64,000 nt of DNA from Oscillospiraceae bacterium (GTDB lineage Bacteria; Bacillota; Clostridia; Oscillospirales; Acutalibacteraceae). The position numbers and the translations under genes were made by a program. Position 1 is the stretch's first letter. Each line of letters begins with the position of its first letter. Where the stretch lies: assembly GCA_902786285.1 (NCBI GenBank), contig CADABX010000001.1, positions 62,001-126,000 of the forward strand, written 5' to 3'. The notes below the pieces were generated by a model that was given only the letters and a program-made list of their open reading frames with translations, had not been told where the DNA came from and did no database searches. Shown here one piece after another: positions 46,001 to 49,000 of this stretch.

Positions 46001-49000
46001 TCAAAAGCTGACCCGGAGCCGCCGTGAAGTAGGTAAACTTCACATTGGTGTTGGCGGTCGCGTGATAACGCTTGGTCGGGAGCAGCTCCGCATAGGTGGA
46101 GCCGTCGGCGGCAAGCGCTGCAAAGTCGAGCGTTTCTCTGTAGGTAGAATAGGCGTTTTCCTTCGCTCCGCTGATCAGACGGGACAGCAGCTCGTTGAGC
46201 AGGGTTTCAAGGTCAAGGTACTTGTTCAGCAGACCTTCGATGTCGAGCGCGATGATGCGTTCAAGCACCGGATCCACGATCTTGAGCAGCTGAAGCACCG
46301 GGGCAATCAGGTTCTGCACCGCGATGGAAAGGTTGGTGGTGTCGCTGCCGACCTGCTTATACATAAAGTATGCAAGGTTCGGGAGCACGGAGCCGAGCAC
46401 GGTGATCGGGTTCTTGAGAAGGCCCTTCAGGTTGTTTTCACCGTACAGCACCTGGCCGATACCGGTCAGAAGCGCGTCGAGCGGAGACTTCGCCATCGGC
46501 ACAAACCGGTTGTTGCCCTTCAGGTTATTCCAGTTGATCGTTTCAAGGTTCGCAGCAGTGAACGAATTGGTCGTATACACGCTGTTGTTGAACTGGAACT
46601 GATACACGCAGGCGTCCGTATCTTTCAGACCGAAGGCCTCAAAGATCGGCACGATACCTTCGCTGTAGCCGAAGCCGCCGCGGATGGTCAGTTTGTCTGC
46701 AAGGGTGATCGGTTCGCCCGTCAGAATGAGGTTGAGGATCGGCGCCAGCGGCTGCAGGAACGCTTCCAGGAAGCCCTTCAGCTTGTTATAGCGCGCGATG
46801 CCGGTCTGGTTGGTGATACCGAGCCAGTCGATGTCGTCGGTGGCTCTGTTAAAGCTCATTTCCGCCCAGGACAGATCGTCGATGCTCTTGCCGAGCTTGG
46901 TCGCCTGACCGCTGATCCACTGCGCGATGGAAGCGCTGCGGACGCCGGTTGCGGCCGCCGGACCTGCGCCGGTTGCGGCGTTATAGAAGCCCTTCGGCGA
47001 AATGTCGAGGTCGATTCTTCTGGTCAGGTTGACCACACGGCCGAGAATGTCGGTGTCGGCAATCAGCTTGGAGAGGATACCGATATTGTCGTTGGTTTCG
47101 CCGGTTTCTTCGTCGGTTGTCGGAACATGGGAACCGAACAGGAGATCCATCAGGATGTCGACCAGCTCGTTGGAGCAAAGGATTTCGGAAACGGCGTCTT
47201 CCAGATTGTCAAGGTCGCCGGAGATGATGCGGTCAACGATTTCCGTCAGACCGTATTTCTCGATGATCGGCTTGAGCGCTTCAATGTTCGAAAGAATCTG
47301 ACCGATCAGCGGCACAAGTCCATTGATGATCTTGTCGAGCGATTCAGTGGCCTTGTTGGCCTTCGCCATCTTCAAGTCGAACGTATTGTTGCCGTTGCGG
47401 TCGGTGCCGTTGTCGGCAAGGATGGTATCCAGATATTCGCCGAGCTGGAACTTGGATCTCCACTTGGTGTTGGGGGTGACAACCTCAAGCAGGACCTCGG
47501 ACGGATCCTTTCTCTGGAAGTTCTGATAGTTGGTCGCGATGGTATCGGTATAGGTTTTGGTCGTAACCTTATACTCATTCAGCAAGTCGATGAGAATCGC
47601 CATCACGTTGTCGGCGTTGCCGTCAAGGATGCGTCCGACCATGCCCATGATGTCGGTCGGCTCTTCGCCGGTTTCCGGATCGGGCTCGCTGGTAATCAGA
47701 CCGCTGAGCAGCGGCAGAATCTTATACCATGTGCCGTCGTCTGCAATCCAGCGCAGCACTTCCAGCAGCACAACGCCGGGCTGCGTTGCAATCTTCCAGT
47801 GCGTGTAGCCGTCTTCCAGCGCTTTGCTTGTGACGGAGCCGGCCGCCAGCAGGCGGTTGACCGGCAGCGACAAAGGCACGGCGCTCTTCTTGTTGTTGGC
47901 AATCGCGTTGGCTGCGCCGGTATTCGTCTTGGAATACAGCCAGTCAAGCAGCCCGTCGCCGAGCAGGTTATAGAGCGTCTGGGTCAGCAGACCGCAGTCG
48001 GTGAAGTAATAGGTGGTGTTGCCCTTCTTATAGGAAGCAACTTCTGTTTCGGAAACCTCGCCGGTCTCCTTGTTATATTTCATCAGGGATTTGTGCTCGT
48101 CGTCGCCAATCGGCACCTGGCTCACGTTCGTCTTTGCCGTGCAGCCGATCAGACCCTGCAGCACGCCGTCGATGCCGGTGGAAAGGTCGATGCCGACCTT
48201 GTCGCGCAGGAGCGCTTCAATGTCAAGCACGTCGCCGAGCTTCAGCGTGTAGACGTCGAAAGAAAGAACCTTAAAGATGATGCTGATGTTCTTCAGCTTC
48301 GGAACAAGCTGGTTGTCGTCGAGCATGGCAAGCAGGTTCGGCAGAATGTCAAGAATCGTTGCAACCGGCTTGACAAACAGGGTGCCTTCCATCCACTGGA
48401 TCAGCGGCTCAAAGATGTGCTGCCACAGATCGCGGCCGTAGCCCTTGCTCTGCTTGATCACGTAGCACTGACCGAACGCCTGTTCGGTTTCGGTGTCGCT
48501 TTGAATCTGAGATTTGCTTACATAGTTATTGATGCCGAGCAGCCAGTAGAGCGGCTCAAACAGACGGGTATAGAGGTTGTCTCCGGACAGACGCAGATTC
48601 ACGTCCAGACGGTTGGAGCCAACGCCGACGTTGGATTCCACGTTGGAGGACGCGCCGGTCAGCGCGGTACGCAGCACAGCGCCGAGCGGGCCGAACATGG
48701 CAGCCAGCGCATAATAGAGCGTCTGCGGGTTTCTTGCGTCGAGCTTCCAGGTGTTCTGCGGATTGGTTTCCATTGCGGTCCAGTCAACAACCTGGCTTTG
48801 GCTAACGTCAAACGCACCAACGCTTCCTCGACCAAGATACGGGAAGCCTGTAGATCTAGATGTCTGCTCGGCTGTTCTACCGGTCTTCGTCCAGAAGGAA
48901 ACATCCTGTGTATGCCAACCAAGCGCAGCTGCCGACCAACATGCCGCTTTATCTGTGAAACGGGTCGCGGTGTTCACAGCGGTGATGACGTTGGAATAGT

